The notes under the pieces: generated by a model | What the model saw: the letters and a program-made list of their open reading frames with translations, nothing else | Database searches by the model: none | Told to the model about the DNA's origin: nothing | Assembly: GCF_005844425.1 (NCBI RefSeq) | Contig: NZ_SPHL01000014.1 | Span: 465 to 39,938, forward strand | DNA length: 39,474 nt | Source of the DNA: Anaerofustis stercorihominis | Lineage (GTDB): Bacteria; Bacillota; Clostridia; Eubacteriales; Anaerofustaceae | Direction of reading: 5' to 3' | Shown here: piece by piece, positions 1 to 8,038 of the stretch | Position numbering within the stretch: the first letter of the stretch is position 1 | Layout of the letters: each line of letters starts with the position of its first letter | Translations under genes and position numbers: made by a program

Positions 1-121
1 AATCAAGAGCAATTATCCCAAAAAGCCCTAGTAAAGCAAATATAAAAGAAAATGCTGAAAGAATTATCATTATTATACTTGATACTTTTATAAGTGTAGC
101 ACCTTTTGCATTATTTTCCAT
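1..121 (-). CDS. Small membrane protein, N-terminal part only
   Basis: The reading frame starts with MENNAKGATLIKVSSIIMIIL and leaves the window after about 40 residues. A good ribosome site (AGAGAGG) lies just upstream of the ATG. After a short polar N-terminus, a hydrophobic membrane segment begins near residue 12. The next gene upstream also encodes a small multi-pass membrane protein with a short charged N-terminus, so the two may be a related pair, but this is inferred from layout. Function is unknown and the C-terminus is not visible. Confidence 0.6.
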   Translation of the reverse strand, partial: MENNAKGATLIKVSSIIMIILSAFSFIFALLGLFGIIALD

Positions 122-180
122 TTTGTTACCTCTCTTTCTTTAAGACAGTATACTTCATAAATACAATATAAACAATACCT

Positions 181-714
181 TTATAAAATTTTATTATTTT
201 CGTTATTTTCAGATTGATTTGTTTCGTTTATATTAACTTGATTTTCATTAGAATAAGGGTTTACAAAAATATTTTCTTGATACATTTTTTTTGTATGTAT
301 GTTTTTATTTGCACCTTTTATAAAAATAATAGGGGCTGCAATGAGTATTGCAGTAGTATATATTCTTTCCAAAATTAAAAGAGAAACAAATGTATCTAAA
401 ATTATGCAGATAAGGCTTATTATAGCCCAAAATTTACATTTTGACATAACCTCTTCATCAGTTACTTTTGCATTTTTAAAACCCAAATATGCACAGTATC
501 CTTCTATTATACCTATTACTAAAAAGAATATACCGGCAAGGCAGTATATTATAGCTTCATTTTGATATACAATATCAAAAATCATTGTTATATATCCAAA
601 TAACATAAAAAGCCCTGTAAGCACATTTTGAATACATGCAAATATAAATATAGCAGAAGATGCACGTAAAAAATTTTTACCTTTTGCAAAATCTATATAA
701 TTTTCGTTATACAT
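181..714 (-). CDS. Four-helix membrane protein of unknown function
   Basis: The 177-residue protein has about four hydrophobic segments (near residues 20-43, 55-76, 92-113 and 117-136). The tail is polar and rich in Asn, Glu and Gln and ends in NNENNKIL. The start is supported by a GAGGG ribosome site. No catalytic motif is visible and I do not recognise the family. It lies 60 bases upstream of the partial membrane protein on the same strand, so the two may be cotranscribed. Confidence 0.7.
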   Translation of the reverse strand: MYNENYIDFAKGKNFLRASSAIFIFACIQNVLTGLFMLFGYITMIFDIVYQNEAIIYCLAGIFFLVIGIIEGYCAYLGFKNAKVTDEEVMSKCKFWAIISLICIILDTFVSLLILERIYTTAILIAAPIIFIKGANKNIHTKKMYQENIFVNPYSNENQVNINETNQSENNENNKIL

Positions 715-788
715 TTTATTCCCTCTTTATTTATAAGTTTTATTTCGTATATTATATATTTTAAGACAAAATAATGCAAATTAATATA

Positions 789-1904
789 TTAAAGCCCAAC
801 AAAATTCTTAAAAATATTTGTAAATTTGTAAAATATACCTTTATTAGCATTTTTATGTGCTAAATGTTCACTGTAAGAATAAGTTTCATTATTAACATTA
901 ACGCTGTAATTTAATATGTAATTATCACTTCCTGAGTTATACACTTTCTTATAATCAACTTTGTACTCTTCTCCATCTTTTAAGGGAAAATATATATCAT
1001 TTTCTGCAGTAAGTTTTGTAATACCTTTTTTGCTGTTTTTAAGAGGCAGAGTTTTTATGTATTCACCTTTTTCGATAATTTTTTCCATTTTATAATTACT
1101 AAAACACATATTAAGCAAATTTTTACTGTCTGTGTAATGGTCTGCACTTTTTAATACTACCCCCACAACCTGCATATCATTTCTCTTGGCAGCAAAAACA
1201 AAACACTTCCCTGCCTTTTTTGTATATCCTGTCTTTACACCATTTGAACCATCAAAACTATTTAAAAGTTTATTTCTGTTATATATTACTCTACCTTTCT
1301 CTTTTCCCTCATATGACATACTCCACTTTTTATCATTTATTATTTTTACGAAATTTTCATTTTTCATGGCATATGATGCAAGAAGTGCAAAATCATAAGC
1401 GGTAGTATAATGTTCATCGTCAGGAAGTCCGTTTGGATTTTTAAAGTTTGTATTTTTCATTCCAAGTTCCTTTGCTTTTTCATTCATCATTTTGGCAAAT
1501 CCTTCTATTGAACCTCCAATATGATAAGCCACCGCAACTGCTGCATCATTACCGGATACAAGCATCATTCCGTGTAGTAAATCTTCAAGGGTTAATTTTT
1601 CCCCTTCCTTTAAATATATACTTGTTCCCTCAATTCCTGTATATTCCTTTTTTATTTCAACAATGTCATTTAAGCTTCCTTTTTCCAAAGCTAAAACGGC
1701 GGTCATAACCTTTGTTGTTGAAGCCATAGGGAGTTTTTCGTCTTTATTTTTGGAATATAAAAGCCTATTTGTGCTGCACTCCAAAACCGCATATGCCTTT
1801 GAATTTATACTAAAGGCCTCTACATTTTTTTGTTTAGGCAGACTAAAAAAAGATACAAGTAAAACAAATACACATAAAATAATTGATATAACTTTATTTT
1901 TCAT
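789..1904 (-). CDS. D-alanyl-D-alanine carboxypeptidase, DacF/PBP5 type
   Basis: This is a serine D,D-carboxypeptidase (peptidase S11), which trims the terminal D-Ala from peptidoglycan stem peptides outside the membrane. A signal peptide occupies residues 1-30. All three penicillin-binding motifs are present: S62-T-T-K65 (catalytic Ser), S117-G-N and K224-T-G. The length of 371 is normal for the family, and a C-terminal PBP5_C-like beta domain follows from about residue 275. In Clostridia and Bacillus, DacF-type enzymes often act in sporulation. The divergent neighbour is spoIIID, which fits a sporulation role here, but housekeeping DacA activity cannot be excluded. Confidence 0.93.
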   Translation of the reverse strand: MKNKVISIILCVFVLLVSFFSLPKQKNVEAFSINSKAYAVLECSTNRLLYSKNKDEKLPMASTTKVMTAVLALEKGSLNDIVEIKKEYTGIEGTSIYLKEGEKLTLEDLLHGMMLVSGNDAAVAVAYHIGGSIEGFAKMMNEKAKELGMKNTNFKNPNGLPDDEHYTTAYDFALLASYAMKNENFVKIINDKKWSMSYEGKEKGRVIYNRNKLLNSFDGSNGVKTGYTKKAGKCFVFAAKRNDMQVVGVVLKSADHYTDSKNLLNMCFSNYKMEKIIEKGEYIKTLPLKNSKKGITKLTAENDIYFPLKDGEEYKVDYKKVYNSGSDNYILNYSVNVNNETYSYSEHLAHKNANKGIFYKFTNIFKNFVGL

Positions 1905-2019
1905 AAAACCATCTCTTCCCTTTTATTCTATGTTTATTTATATGTATCTAAAATAATTTAATGTTAAGGATAAAGCATAATAAACCGTTCTTTATTACAC
2001 AAAATTTTTTTTATTTTAA

Positions 2020-2047
2020 TCATATCTTTATAAAAAAAACATAACTT
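2020..2047 (+). promoter_or_regulatory. Possible sigma-E-like promoter of spoIIID
   Basis: TCATATC at 2020-2026 and CATAACTT at 2040-2047 are separated by 13 bases. They resemble the sigma-E pattern (KMATATT, 14-15 bases, CATACAnT) known to drive spoIIID in Bacillus. The match is imperfect in the -10 element and in spacing, and the region is very A/T-rich, so this is tentative. Confidence 0.3.
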
Positions 2048-2069
2048 TTAATTAAGTGAGGAAAAAGAT

Positions 2070-2354
2070 ATGTTAGATAATATAAAAACAAGAGTCATTA
2101 AAGAAGCAAATTATATTGTAGATAATAAATCCACAATAAGAAAGTGTGCAGATATTTTTAAAGTAAGTAAAAGCACTGTACATAATGATTTATCAAAAAG
2201 GCTAAATAAAATCGATATATCATTATATAAAAAAGTAAGAGATATTATAGAAATAAACAAAGAACAAAGACATATACGAGGCGGAATTGCAACAAAAGAA
2301 AAATATAGGGAAATAAGAAATGAAAAGAAACAAAAGAAAGAAACCAAGCTTTAG
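2070..2354 (+). CDS. spoIIID: Sporulation transcription factor SpoIIID
   Basis: This is a small DNA-binding regulator of mother-cell gene expression during sporulation. The 94 residues match the family length. A helix-turn-helix lies at about residues 23-44 (STIRKCADIFKVSKSTVHND), followed by the basic tail expected for SpoIIID. The start has a GTGAGGAA ribosome site. The last 35 bases overlap the next gene, which implies translational coupling. In Bacillus, sigma E drives the gene; a weak sigma-E-like site lies upstream. Its presence argues that the organism can form endospores. Confidence 0.92.
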   Translation: MLDNIKTRVIKEANYIVDNKSTIRKCADIFKVSKSTVHNDLSKRLNKIDISLYKKVRDIIEINKEQRHIRGGIATKEKYREIRNEKKQKKETKL

Positions 2355-3513
2355 GCTTGTAAGTGCTGTTTTACTTATAATATTAATATTTACGTATAAA
2401 TTTTATATTAGAGATATTTATATAGATAAGTTTATAAATAAAGAACAGACAAAAACATATCAAGGACTTATTAATCTATGGGACAGCCCCACAAGAAGCG
2501 TTATAGGAAGCAGCTATGGTTTTATAAACAACGCCATATATAACTTTGAAGAGGAAAGTGAACTATTACAAATAGAGCTTAGAGAGCTTTCTTTTGAAGG
2601 AGCAAAGACACTTGCAAACGAAAAAGCACAAAGTGAAAATCATCCTGATATAATAAGCAAATACATAGAAAATACCATAACAAAAACAGACAATATTATG
2701 TACGATAAAGAATTTGTAAATTATATGAAAGAAACCTACGGCATAAAAAAAATAAAAGAAGAGGAAGAAAGGTGTATATTCCCGTTATATGGTTCTTTTA
2801 ACGTTATAATAATAAACAAAACCGCCTTTGAAGAAATGGGAATAAACCTTCCAAGTAAAGATTGGAGTTACAATACTTTTATAAACCTAATCAGAGAAAT
2901 AAAAGAAAAGGATACAAAAAAAGAAAAAATACCCTTTGACATGTTCGTAGATGAAGATAACTTTTCATATATGAATTTTATTCTTGATAACGGATACGAA
3001 AATATAGGATATAAAAAACTTGAAACATTAAAAAAAGAACTTAAGGGATATAATTGTTTAAAAACTAAGAAAAGCGAAGAAGATGTTCATTATGACTTAT
3101 ATAATTCTAAAACAATTATATATGCAGGAAATATGGATGATGTGAATTATTTAATAAGAACAAAAGACAAGGAAAATGCTTTTGAGTTTGAAGTATATCC
3201 CTATCCTTATGAAACAAAAAAAGTAAACTTTATGCAAAATGTAAAAAGTTATTATCTGTTAAATACAAAAGATGAATCAAAAGAAAGGGTAATAAAAAAT
3301 TTTATGGAGTATTTATATCAAAAGGAAGGTGAAAATATACTTAATATTCAAGGAAAAATTCCAATGTTTAACGTAAATTATAATGCTCAAAAATTAAAGT
3401 ATCCATATTTAAAAGATTATATAAATTTAGAAGAATATTATTCCACAGAAGATGAAGAATTTATTTTAAAACAAAAAGATATTTATAAAGAAGTCAAAAA
3501 TATTTTAAAATAA
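2320..3513 (+). CDS. Membrane-anchored solute-binding-like protein
   Basis: The 397-residue protein starts with a basic stretch (MKRNKRKKPSFR) and one transmembrane helix at about residues 12-27, which would anchor it outside the membrane. The rest resembles a family 1 extracellular solute-binding protein. It has a middle block with FNVIIINKTAFEEMGINLPSKDWSYNTFINLIREI, typical of ABC sugar-binding proteins, and a C-terminal helical region (NFMEYLYQKEGENILNIQGKIP). There is no lipobox cysteine and no adjacent permease gene, so it may sense rather than transport. The start lies inside the end of spoIIID, so the two are probably cotranslated. A terminator follows directly. Confidence 0.65.
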   Translation: MKRNKRKKPSFRLVSAVLLIILIFTYKFYIRDIYIDKFINKEQTKTYQGLINLWDSPTRSVIGSSYGFINNAIYNFEEESELLQIELRELSFEGAKTLANEKAQSENHPDIISKYIENTITKTDNIMYDKEFVNYMKETYGIKKIKEEEERCIFPLYGSFNVIIINKTAFEEMGINLPSKDWSYNTFINLIREIKEKDTKKEKIPFDMFVDEDNFSYMNFILDNGYENIGYKKLETLKKELKGYNCLKTKKSEEDVHYDLYNSKTIIYAGNMDDVNYLIRTKDKENAFEFEVYPYPYETKKVNFMQNVKSYYLLNTKDESKERVIKNFMEYLYQKEGENILNIQGKIPMFNVNYNAQKLKYPYLKDYINLEEYYSTEDEEFILKQKDIYKEVKNILK

Positions 3514-3540
3514 AAAAAGCAGGTCAGCCTGCTTTTTTTT
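3512..3540. terminator. Bidirectional intrinsic terminator
   Basis: The hairpin AAAGCAGG-TCAG-CCTGCTTT is flanked by A and T runs on both sides, so it can serve the plus-strand spoIIID operon and the minus-strand csm6. The csm6 stop codon overlaps its last bases. Confidence 0.9.
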
Positions 3541-4855
3541 AAAGTTCATCTATTATTTTTTTGTTCATTTCATCATAACTGTTTAAATATTCTTTACTAA
3601 AAGGAATATTAGTATACTTTAATAAGTCTACAATCATATTAAATACTTCATTTGACGTATATCCTGTAGTTTGTTTTACATATTCATCTGTTACTGATTT
3701 AATTTGATGAGCTGCTGTATTTCTGACTTTACTTTCCACATCTCTTACTTCGTTTATTTTATCCTTCACATCATCATTAGTACAAAATCCATCAATTAAA
3801 AATTTAAAATGAACGCTTTTTAATGTATCCGTAGTATTAAATTTACCGTTTAAAGCATTAGGACCGTTTATTGTATCTAAAACACGGCTGTCTCCGTTTC
3901 TTAATTTTCCGTCAGACCATTTTTTTGTTTTGTTATCCATAAATGTAAAATCATCAATATTTAATCCGGAATACTTTTCAAATATTCTTATACTGATTTC
4001 CAAAAATAACGGAGAAATTGCCCTTATAAAATCGGCGTATTCTTTCTTTTCTATTTTTATTTTTAATGATAAAAGATATTCTATAATATCTCTGTCTTCT
4101 CTTCTATTTATAGGAAGAAAATGTTCGTTATATTTTGAAATATATCTTGTCATATTTGCAAAATCAAGTTGAAGTCTTCTGTATGCCCCATTTAACAAGT
4201 CCATAAATTTATCACTTATAAACTCTTTAGAACCATTTGCGATATCTATGGCAGAAGAATAATTATATTTTCTAATTTGTTCCTTTATAATATCGGCTTT
4301 AATTTGAAAAGCAAGGTTTCTTTTTTTAGATTTCTTACATCTATTTTCAAAGTTTTCCTCGTTATCTATATTACATTCCCACATAAGTTCAACATCATAA
4401 TCTTTTTCCATTCCGTCATTCATTCTTTTTACTGGGGTAGAAACCTGTATTGGAATGAGGTTTTCTTCCCCAAGAACAGATAGAATCTGAACAGAGCTTT
4501 TCATTGCAGGAGAGCCTGAAGAAACATTTACATATATTTCACTCTCAGGATTTTCTTTTCTTATTCTTTTTATTATTTCTTTAAATTCATCAAAAAAGTC
4601 ATCAAAAATATGAACATCCACAAGATTTGGTCTTTTAATAAGTTCGTATTCTATGTTCTTTTCTATATGTTTTGAAAGAAGTTCAAGAGTTTTAGTGTAT
4701 CTATGGTCTGATTCTTCCTTTTCAACCATTTCCTTTGAAAGATACATATAAACTTTATCAGGTTTAAACACTCTTGAAATATGTATAAAAGCACCATCAT
4801 AAGACCCTCTTATAGGGTCTGTTCCTCCTATTGGCGTGAATAAAATTTTTTTCAT
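3539..4855 (-). CDS. csm6: Csm6, CARF-HEPN ribonuclease of type III-A CRISPR
   Basis: Csm6 is the accessory RNase of type III-A immunity. Its CARF domain binds cyclic oligoadenylate made by Cas10, and its HEPN domain then cuts RNA nonspecifically. The N-terminal CARF fold shows MKKILFTPIGGTDP and the ligand-loop-like VSSGSPAMKS near residue 110. The HEPN catalytic motif is R378-NTAA-H383 (Rx4H). The frame opens 12 bases earlier, but that ATG lies inside the ribosome site (ATGGAGGAAATAATG), so the second ATG is the better start. The gene lies beyond the array, away from the csm operon but on the same strand. Length and motifs look intact. Confidence 0.92.
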   Translation of the reverse strand: MKKILFTPIGGTDPIRGSYDGAFIHISRVFKPDKVYMYLSKEMVEKEESDHRYTKTLELLSKHIEKNIEYELIKRPNLVDVHIFDDFFDEFKEIIKRIRKENPESEIYVNVSSGSPAMKSSVQILSVLGEENLIPIQVSTPVKRMNDGMEKDYDVELMWECNIDNEENFENRCKKSKKRNLAFQIKADIIKEQIRKYNYSSAIDIANGSKEFISDKFMDLLNGAYRRLQLDFANMTRYISKYNEHFLPINRREDRDIIEYLLSLKIKIEKKEYADFIRAISPLFLEISIRIFEKYSGLNIDDFTFMDNKTKKWSDGKLRNGDSRVLDTINGPNALNGKFNTTDTLKSVHFKFLIDGFCTNDDVKDKINEVRDVESKVRNTAAHQIKSVTDEYVKQTTGYTSNEVFNMIVDLLKYTNIPFSKEYLNSYDEMNKKIIDEL

Positions 4856-4870
4856 TATTTCCTCCATTAT

Positions 4871-5321
4871 AACGTCCCTGCAATAGGGATTGTTTTGGAA
4901 AACACTTAAGGATAAAAGATATATCTTTGGTGGTTCTCGTCCCTTTTATAGGGATTTTTAGACTTACGCAGCAATTAAAACTGCACAAAAAGACACGATT
5001 TCGTCCCTTTTGTAGAGATTTTTTATTACTATTATACACCTTAAAGAAAAGGATAATAGATATATTCGTCTCTTTTTAGAGATTAAAACAAAACATATAT
5101 AATAATATACGTTTATTTTATCAATATATTAATTAATTTACAATATATAAATATTTAATACATAACTATAAAGTCCCTTTAATAGGGATTTTTCATTAAT
5201 ATCGAAGTACATAAGTTAAAAGAATAGTGTTTTCGTCCCTATGATAGGGATTATTTTTTTATGGACATTTTTGAAATGTTGTTCACAGCACAAAACGGGT
5301 TTTCGTCCCTATTATAGGGAA
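4871..5321 (-). CRISPR. Degenerate type III-A CRISPR array, main part
   Basis: Seven repeat-like units occur at about 4872-4895, 4935-4960, 4997-5025, 5063-5089, 5171-5196, 5229-5260 and 5298-5321. Spacing is mostly 61-69 bases, with one gap of 106. On the minus strand they share a hairpin core close to CCCTATNATAGGGACG and end in ACGAAAAC or ACGAGAAC, which resembles known type III 8-nt crRNA handles. The sequences between them are unrelated to each other, as expected of spacers. Repeats nearest csm6 are the most diverged (CTCTAAAAAGAG in the fourth), the usual picture at an old trailer end. The unit at 5298-5321 is cut short on the right by a structured repeat element. I infer a decaying array; whether it is still processed is unknown. 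Confidence 0.75.
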
Positions 5322-5324
5322 AAG

Positions 5325-5470
5325 TTAGGGACTCTGTCCCTATAACCCTGCTCTTTTTTTGCTTGTCCCAAAAAAGAGGTAAAAACGACACTTCTCGGCG
5401 AAGTGCCTTATTACGCTTTTCGATGCCTACGTAAAACTCTCCCAAGTTTTACTGGCAGAAAAGCTACCCC
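5325..5470 (-). repeat. Structured repeat element, copy E1
   Basis: On the minus strand the element begins GGGGTAGC. Arm 1 pairs GCTTTTC (5415-5421) with GAAAAGC (5458-5464), TGCC with GGCA, and GTAAAACT (5431-5438) with AGTTTTAC (5445-5452). Arm 2 is CTCTTTTTT with AAAAAAGAG. The terminal hairpin AGGGAC/GTCCCT (5327-5341) lies directly next to a CRISPR repeat. It is head-to-head with E2. Confidence 0.75.
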
Positions 5471-5524
5471 AAACCTAACTTAATGAGGGGATATCGTTAA
5501 ACATTACCCTAACAAATAATAAAA

Positions 5525-5674
5525 TAGGGCGGCGGTAGCACTCGTTCATAGAAAAATCGGGTAGATTTTTCATGAAATCCGAGTGCGTTATAAGCCCCCA
5601 CGGCGAGTGGCGCCCTTTTATTCGACTTTTTTAGGCGAGTAAAAAAGTCGTGGGGTTTAGGGGTGAAACCCCTA
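5525..5674 (+). repeat. Structured repeat element, copy E2
   Basis: Arm 1: GCACTCG (5538-5544) pairs with CGAGTGC (5580-5586), TTCAT with ATGAA, and GAAAAATC (5551-5558) with GATTTTTC (5564-5571), around loop GGGTA. Arm 2: CGACTTTTTTA (5623-5633) pairs with TAAAAAAGTCG (5640-5650) around GGCGAG. A short AGGGG/CCCCT hairpin ends it, just before another CRISPR repeat. Confidence 0.85.
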
Positions 5675-5676
5675 TC

Positions 5677-5762
5677 TACGTCCCTATGATAGGGATTATT
5701 TTTTTACAGTTAATTTTTATGTAGTTAATAGCAATTTTCGTGTTTTCGTCCCTATTATAGGG
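5677..5762 (-). CRISPR. Degenerate CRISPR array, two detached repeats
   Basis: Two further units (about 5677-5706 and 5740-5762) are separated by one spacer. They have the same core as the main array and are nearly identical to the units at 5229-5260 and 5298-5321. A pair of structured elements separates them from the main array, and a second pair separates them from cas6, where a leader would be expected. The rightmost unit breaks off into an element at the same base as the one at 5321. Confidence 0.65.
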
Positions 5763-5767
5763 AAAAG

Positions 5768-6012
5768 TTAGGGACTGGCCCTATAACCCTGCTCTTTTTT
5801 TGCTTGTCCATTCGCAATTTTTCTTAAAAAATCGCTCATGTTGTTTAAAGCTTTCAGCTTCCTGAGTTTTTATAAAAACTCAGCTGTTTCTTTGAAACAG
5901 TAAACAGTCACAATAAGAGGTAAAAACGACACTTCTCGGCGAAGTGCCTTATTACGCTTTTCGATGCCTACGTAAAACTCTTCCCGAGTTTTACTGGCAG
6001 AAAAGCTACCCC
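5768..6012 (-). repeat. Structured repeat element, copy E3, with insertion
   Basis: This is close kin of E1 in the same orientation. Arm 1 has GTAAAACTC (5972-5980) and GAGTTTTAC (5986-5994) around a loop that reads GGGAA on the element strand. Arm 2 is interrupted by about 105 bases (about 5810-5914) that carry further hairpins, including a perfect 22-bp palindrome at 5862-5883 and CTGTTTC-TTT-GAAACAG. It is head-to-head with E4. Confidence 0.75.
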
Positions 6013-6065
6013 AAGCCTAACTTAATGAGGGGTATCGTTAAACATTATCCTGACAAATAATAAAA

Positions 6066-6214
6066 TAGGGCGGCAGTAGCACTCGTTCATAGAAAAATCG
6101 GGTAGATTTTTCATGAAATCCGAGTGCGTTATAAGCCCCACGGCGAGTGGCGCCCTTTTATTCGACTTTTTTAGGCGGGTAAAAAAGTCGTGGGGTCTTA
6201 GGGGTAAAACCCCT
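6066..6214 (+). repeat. Structured repeat element, copy E4
   Basis: The arms match E2: GCACTCG (6079-6085) pairs with CGAGTGC (6121-6127) around GGGTA (6100-6104), and CGACTTTTTTA pairs with TAAAAAAGTCG around GGCGGG, one base different from GGCGAG. The closing AGGGG...CCCCT hairpin overlaps the stop codon of cas6. Confidence 0.85.
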
Positions 6215-6962
6215 ATAACAACATTTTTATACACCCCATCCCCTGAGGCGACTTAACACCTATACCTGCATAGGATGCAAAATCAAAAAGCAAATGAGTT
6301 AGACTTAACAGAGGTTTTGGACCTTTTACATAAAAACTTACGTTACCTATAAAGGATTTAATTCCAACATCACTGGATTTGAACATAGTGCTTTTAATGT
6401 TAAAATCCTTTAGTGAAATATTATTTATTATAGTTTCCATTGTTTCTTCATCTTTTAAAGTAACAGGTAAAAATGAATCAGCCTTGTTTACCATACTTTT
6501 TACTATAAGCCTAATATCAGGAACAAAAACATTTTCTCCAAAGGATTTAAAACTTGTGGGGGTTACAAATTTTACTTTTATTACCTTGCTTTTTTCCTCT
6601 TTATAAAAGGAATTTATATATTCGTTTAAGTCTTTTATTTCTTTCAGATTATATTCATATGGAATGTATTTATGGTCTTTATAAGTAATATTAATAAATC
6701 CCTCTTTGTTTAATCTTTCGATTAATGGCAAGATAATATTTTCTCTTGCTTCTTCATTTAATGTATTTATCTGCCATATATATTCATCATTATTTAGCAT
6801 AAAAACACTTTGAGAATAAGGTTTTAAACCTTGAAGATGTAGAAAGTCTGCATATTCTTTTTTGCATGTTTCCATAATATACCCGTGAAACAACGGTGCA
6901 TTGTTATAAAAAAGAGGAAAGCCCTCTTCTTTTTTTATTTTTACTGTTAATCTTGAAATCAT
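6213..6962 (-). CDS. cas6: Cas6 CRISPR RNA endoribonuclease
   Basis: Cas6 cuts the pre-crRNA within each repeat and leaves the 8-nt handle on mature crRNAs. The predicted protein has 249 residues and ends in the diagnostic Gly-rich loop YAGIGVKSPQGMGCIKM. An N-terminal PLFHGYI segment carries a candidate catalytic His. The frame opens at 6986, but the ATG at 6962 overlaps the csm5 stop as ATGA, the coupling expected in this operon, so I prefer it. The TAG stop lies inside the terminal hairpin of element E4, so the last residues (MLL) may be recent. The leader and adaptation genes usually found beyond it are missing. Confidence 0.87.
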   Translation of the reverse strand: MISRLTVKIKKEEGFPLFYNNAPLFHGYIMETCKKEYADFLHLQGLKPYSQSVFMLNNDEYIWQINTLNEEARENIILPLIERLNKEGFINITYKDHKYIPYEYNLKEIKDLNEYINSFYKEEKSKVIKVKFVTPTSFKSFGENVFVPDIRLIVKSMVNKADSFLPVTLKDEETMETIINNISLKDFNIKSTMFKSSDVGIKSFIGNVSFYVKGPKPLLSLTHLLFDFASYAGIGVKSPQGMGCIKMLL

Positions 6963-8038
6963 TCCAAAACCTCTACTATTCCGCAAAGTCTTGTGCCTTT
7001 TTCGTTTGTTACGACTTTAAGTGTTCTTGGACTGTAATTTTTATCGTTTATGTGTTCGCTGATTTTTTTCATTCTAGGATTTTTCCCATCTTTATGTATC
7101 GCTTCTTTTGTTTTATCTATTAATTCATCCCCCTCATATGCACCTTTTAAAATGCTTTTTGAATGATATCCAACCATTCCTCCGATAACAAACAAAGCAT
7201 TTTTATTATTATAATTAGGTAAAAACTTTTCTTCTTTATTTCCTATTTTTAAAGTATTTAAATAAAGTTCAAAACCTTTTTTTAAAATATTTAAGAAGTC
7301 TTCTTTTGATTTTAAGTTTATACCGTATTTTTCATATAAAAGGTTGGTTTTTGCCTTATCCAAAGTAACACTGAAAGAAAACACACTTCCCTCTTTTATG
7401 AATTCCTTAAAATTGCTTATAGTTTTAGATTTTCCATTTATATAATTATAATCTTCTCTTTGTAAAACCTGTATAGAATCTTTTTTTATCTTATTAGAAT
7501 CGGAAATCATAACCCCGCTCATAATCTGCAAATCGTCTTCTTTTAATAAATATTTCTTTACAGCTTTTGGATTTACTTTAAAATCATTTAATGCTTTACT
7601 TGAATTATTTAGTATGTAGCTTTCAAGAACTGTTCTAAAAGCTCCTTTCAAACTGCTTCCAGGTATATAAGGGTTACTGTCAATATCTTTAATAAATAAA
7701 TCTATTTCATTTAGATTTGTTTTTGAAATCTTGTTTTTATAATATTTAGCCCTGCTACTTTCAATTAATGAATAATCTATTTTATTTACCGTTCCTCCTT
7801 TTATTAAAATATCGAAAAATTCCTTTAAAGAAGCCTTATCATTTTGTAGTAAAAATTTATTAAATTCATTTAGACATTCTATCTCTTTAAAATACTTTAT
7901 AAGTTTTCTTTTATCTATAAAGATAACATCTTTGTTATTAAGCAAATAATCGAGTTTATTTATTTTTTCACCGCTTCCGATAAATAAAGGAGACATAACT
8001 TTACAATTTAGTGTGAAATTTACATAATCAGACTTCAT
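6959..8038 (-). CDS. csm5: Csm5, RAMP subunit of type III-A effector
   Basis: Csm5 caps the 3' end of the crRNA in the Csm complex. The 359-residue protein has the RAMP features MSPLFIGSGEKI near the N-terminus and the Gly-rich GSSLKGAFRTVLESYIL near residue 130, typical of Csm5. The reading frame opens 15 bases earlier, but the ATG at 8038 overlaps the csm4 stop as TAATG and follows GGGGGATAG, so it is the more likely start. It lies within the minus-strand order cas10-csm2-csm3-csm4-csm5-cas6. Confidence 0.9.
   Translation of the reverse strand: MKSDYVNFTLNCKVMSPLFIGSGEKINKLDYLLNNKDVIFIDKRKLIKYFKEIECLNEFNKFLLQNDKASLKEFFDILIKGGTVNKIDYSLIESSRAKYYKNKISKTNLNEIDLFIKDIDSNPYIPGSSLKGAFRTVLESYILNNSSKALNDFKVNPKAVKKYLLKEDDLQIMSGVMISDSNKIKKDSIQVLQREDYNYINGKSKTISNFKEFIKEGSVFSFSVTLDKAKTNLLYEKYGINLKSKEDFLNILKKGFELYLNTLKIGNKEEKFLPNYNNKNALFVIGGMVGYHSKSILKGAYEGDELIDKTKEAIHKDGKNPRMKKISEHINDKNYSPRTLKVVTNEKGTRLCGIVEVLE

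Noticed and set aside
5251-5445. 64-residue minus-strand reading frame
   Set aside because: It runs through a CRISPR repeat and element E1; the translation reflects hairpin arms and has no ribosome site.
6022-6234. 70-residue minus-strand frame containing DFMKNLPDF
   Set aside because: It lies in element E4 and overlaps cas6. A similar peptide (DFMENLPDF) appears at 35264-35488 only because both read the same arm-1 sequence.
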